From Zwartia sp. (GTDB lineage Bacteria > Pseudomonadota > Gammaproteobacteria > Burkholderiales > Burkholderiaceae_B): a stretch of 42,862 bases of DNA. Location: assembly GCA_030653405.1 (NCBI GenBank), contig JAURZO010000221.1, positions 1 to 42,862 of the forward strand. The letters are read 5' to 3'. Below are positions 41,147-42,862 of the stretch, one piece after another. The position numbers and the translations under genes are program-made. Under the pieces are notes generated by a model. The model saw only the letters and a list, made by a program, of their open reading frames with translations. It made no database searches and was not told the origin of the DNA. The number at the start of each line of letters is the position of its first letter. Within the stretch, counting starts at the first letter, position 1.

Positions 41147-42676
41147 TTAATACTCGTTTAACGAAGATCTTGTTGTTTGAGCTTGCTCTTGAAGGGCCTC
41201 AATCGCGCTTTGATCCATTTTTTCGATCTGGCGGTAGACCATGCCCAGACGATGATTGCCTGACAGTTTTTTGTCGTGCCGTATAAAAAAATCCCAATAG
41301 AGGGCATTGAACGGACAGGCATTTTCGCCTTCGCGTTTCTTCTTGTCGTAGTGGCAACCCTTGCAATAGTCACTCATGCGATCAACATAGGCGGCAGTCG
41401 ATACATACGGTTTGCTCGCCAGTAGTCCACCATCGGCATACTGACTCATACCAACAGTGTTCGGTAGCTCCACCCATTCGAAGGCGTCAATATAGATGCC
41501 CAGATACCAGCGATGCAGCGCCCCAGGGTCAATTCCGGCGAGCAAGGCAAAATTCCCGATAATCATCAGTCTCTGGATGTGATGTGCGTAAGCATGTTCG
41601 AGCGACTGTCCAATTGACTTGGAGAGGCATTGCATTTTTGTTTGACCGGTCCAAAACCAATCAGGTAATGGCGTTTTATGCTCAAACGTATTGTGCTCGA
41701 CATAGCCGGGCATGTGATGCCAGTACATCCCCCTCATATATTCGCGCCAACCAAGAATCTGTCGGATGAAGCCTTCTGCCGTGGCAATCGTGATGTTGCC
41801 CTCCTGCCAGGACTGCTCCGCGCGCTTGACGACTTCTTGTGGTGAAAGCATTTTGCTGTTGAGCGCAAAAGACAACAGGGAGTGAAACATGCGCCAGCTC
41901 GAGACACTCATGGCGTCTTGATAGTCTCCAAAGTTTGGCAGGATGTTTTTGATAAAGTGGTCCAGGTCTTTGAGTGCTTCGTCGCGATTCAGCGGCCAGG
42001 CAAAGCGCTCTGCCTGCGGCTGACCGAGTGTTTCCACACCCGCCCGCTGGATCGTCGCCCAGAGCGCGGAATGATCATGTTGAACGCGTCGGTCGGCCGG
42101 TTCAGGTGGTTTGCCCATCCAGCGCTTGCGATTCTCGTGATCAAAATTCCATTTTCCCTCGACTGGTCGTTTGGCATCGAGCATCAAAATACGGTGCTTG
42201 GTGCGCATATACCGGTAAAAACGCTCCATTAACCAACTTTTCTGACCCTCAAAGACTTTGGCGGCCTCACCGCGTGTCGTGTAAAAATGCTCGCTATCCA
42301 CCATGGTCGCAGGAATCGGGAGCGCCTCACAAAAACTTGCAAGCTGCTGGTCGAGACGCCACTCATCAGGTTGTTGATATTCAAAGCGCGTACAGCCATA
42401 CCGACTGATTAAGAGCTCGATATTTTCTGTCAGGGATTGCGTGTTATCGGGATCATCAATGCGCAGGACATGCACGCGATGTCCTTGTGCTTCAAGCTGC
42501 GTGCCAAGATCGCGCATACCCGCAAAGATCGCAATCACCTTTTGCGCATGGTGACGCACATAGTCCGTTTCCTGGCGCATTTCCATCAGCGTGTAGACGA
42601 TGTTGGGATCGACGACCTTGAACCAGCTATGGGCAGGGTTGAGTTGGTCACCAAGAATCAGGCGAAGTGTGGTCAT
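41147..42676 (-). CDS. phrB: Fe-S bacterial cryptochrome/photolyase, (6-4) photolyase PhrB type
   Basis: A 509-aa member of the FeS-BCP group of the photolyase family. Agrobacterium PhrB, the model, repairs (6-4) photoproducts using light, FAD, a 4Fe-4S cluster and a lumazine antenna. The N-terminus TTLRLILGDQLNPAHSWF is typical of the antenna domain. The four cluster cysteines are C350, C438, C441 and C454, the same numbers I recall for Agrobacterium PhrB, which supports this start. ATG 42676 overlaps the upstream TGA (ATGA); ATG 42688 is in frame but less likely. It is probably active in repair. It is coupled to the DASH-type gene and converges on the pterin operon. Confidence 0.93.
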   Translation of the reverse strand: MTTLRLILGDQLNPAHSWFKVVDPNIVYTLMEMRQETDYVRHHAQKVIAIFAGMRDLGTQLEAQGHRVHVLRIDDPDNTQSLTENIELLISRYGCTRFEYQQPDEWRLDQQLASFCEALPIPATMVDSEHFYTTRGEAAKVFEGQKSWLMERFYRYMRTKHRILMLDAKRPVEGKWNFDHENRKRWMGKPPEPADRRVQHDHSALWATIQRAGVETLGQPQAERFAWPLNRDEALKDLDHFIKNILPNFGDYQDAMSVSSWRMFHSLLSFALNSKMLSPQEVVKRAEQSWQEGNITIATAEGFIRQILGWREYMRGMYWHHMPGYVEHNTFEHKTPLPDWFWTGQTKMQCLSKSIGQSLEHAYAHHIQRLMIIGNFALLAGIDPGALHRWYLGIYIDAFEWVELPNTVGMSQYADGGLLASKPYVSTAAYVDRMSDYCKGCHYDKKKREGENACPFNALYWDFFIRHDKKLSGNHRLGMVYRQIEKMDQSAIEALQEQAQTTRSSLNEY

Positions 42677-42862
42677 GTGGTGGTCCATTGTTGACGGTAG
42701 TGGCCTTCGGGGTCGTGCTCAAGCGCTTGCTTTTCCATATTCATCCGACGACCTCCGCGCGGATCAGTGCCTAAGCCTGCGATATAGAGCCAGTTACCTT
42801 GATTACTGTAGACATCGTAGTCCAGTAGTTGTGACTCAAACCACGCCGCACCCGCACGCCAG
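42673..42862 (-). CDS. DASH-type cryptochrome/photolyase, C-terminal part only
   Basis: The last 62 codons of a gene entering from the right edge on the minus strand, ending at TGA 42673-42675. The translation begins WRAGAAWFESQLLDYDVYSN and continues GNWLYIAGLGTDPRGG, then KQALEHDPEGHYRQQW. This is the FAD-binding C-terminal region of DASH cryptochromes and class I photolyases; the DASH type is favoured by WFE..L.DYDVYSN.GNW. Such proteins repair cyclobutane dimers in single-stranded or looped DNA and use FAD plus a folate antenna. The stop overlaps the phrB start, so the two are coupled. Confidence 0.85.
   Translation of the reverse strand, partial: WRAGAAWFESQLLDYDVYSNQGNWLYIAGLGTDPRGGRRMNMEKQALEHDPEGHYRQQWTTT

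Noticed and set aside
42677..42688. ATG 42688 as the phrB start
   Set aside because: It would add four residues (MDHH) and break the ATGA junction with the upstream gene. ATG 42676 gives cysteine numbering equal to the reference PhrB as I recall it.

Overview
The window looks like ordinary chromosome of a betaproteobacterium of the order Burkholderiales, possibly Alcaligenaceae; the family is a guess. The reasons are a TrpS with a long C-terminal extension, a class I phaC-phaB-phaR cluster, a tandem pair of cyanophycin synthetases, a D-erythronate (denD/otnK/otnC) operon, and a moderately GC-rich, densely packed gene layout. I see no rRNA, tRNA, CRISPR array, transposase, integrase or prophage gene. 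No gene-free stretch exceeds about 240 bases.

Layout. 1-9.6 kb holds housekeeping genes: zapE (5' end cut off), trpS, tex (minus), a YoaA/DinG-type Fe-S helicase, bamD (minus), rluD and pgeF. 9.7-20.6 kb is a storage-polymer region: phaC, phaB and phaR for polyhydroxybutyrate, then on the minus strand cphA2 and cphA for cyanophycin. Divergent from these is a two-gene operon with an unusual ABC exporter (PH-like region, zinc ribbon, ABC core) and a DUF1854 protein. 20.7-26.5 kb has an MDR-family oxidoreductase (minus) facing a tight six-gene operon. That operon joins a periplasmic isoquinoline-oxidoreductase-type molybdenum enzyme to SoxX, a deviant SoxY, SoxZ and SoxA.

26.5-32.2 kb has, on the minus strand, a histidine phosphatase, an M23 peptidase, an atypical DsbB and a small DUF5993 protein, then a MOSC protein, yajQ (plus), an OYE-type flavin oxidoreductase and an O6-alkylguanine-DNA alkyltransferase. 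32.3-35.3 kb is the otnK-otnC-denD operon. 35.4-37.4 kb has a degenerate SDR and a class III CoA-transferase on the minus strand. 37.5-42.9 kb has a GNAT acetyltransferase, a DCC-family protein, and a light and pterin cluster. In that cluster, GTP cyclohydrolase I, a BLUF photoreceptor, an MFS transporter and a pterin-carbinolamine dehydratase face a convergent pair: an Fe-S bacterial photolyase (PhrB type) and the end of a DASH-type cryptochrome.

The three regions most worth following up are the Mo-hydroxylase/SoxXYZA operon, the cyanophycin-linked ABC/DUF1854 pair, and the BLUF/photolyase/pterin cluster. All functional statements come from reading motifs and gene order; no database search was run.
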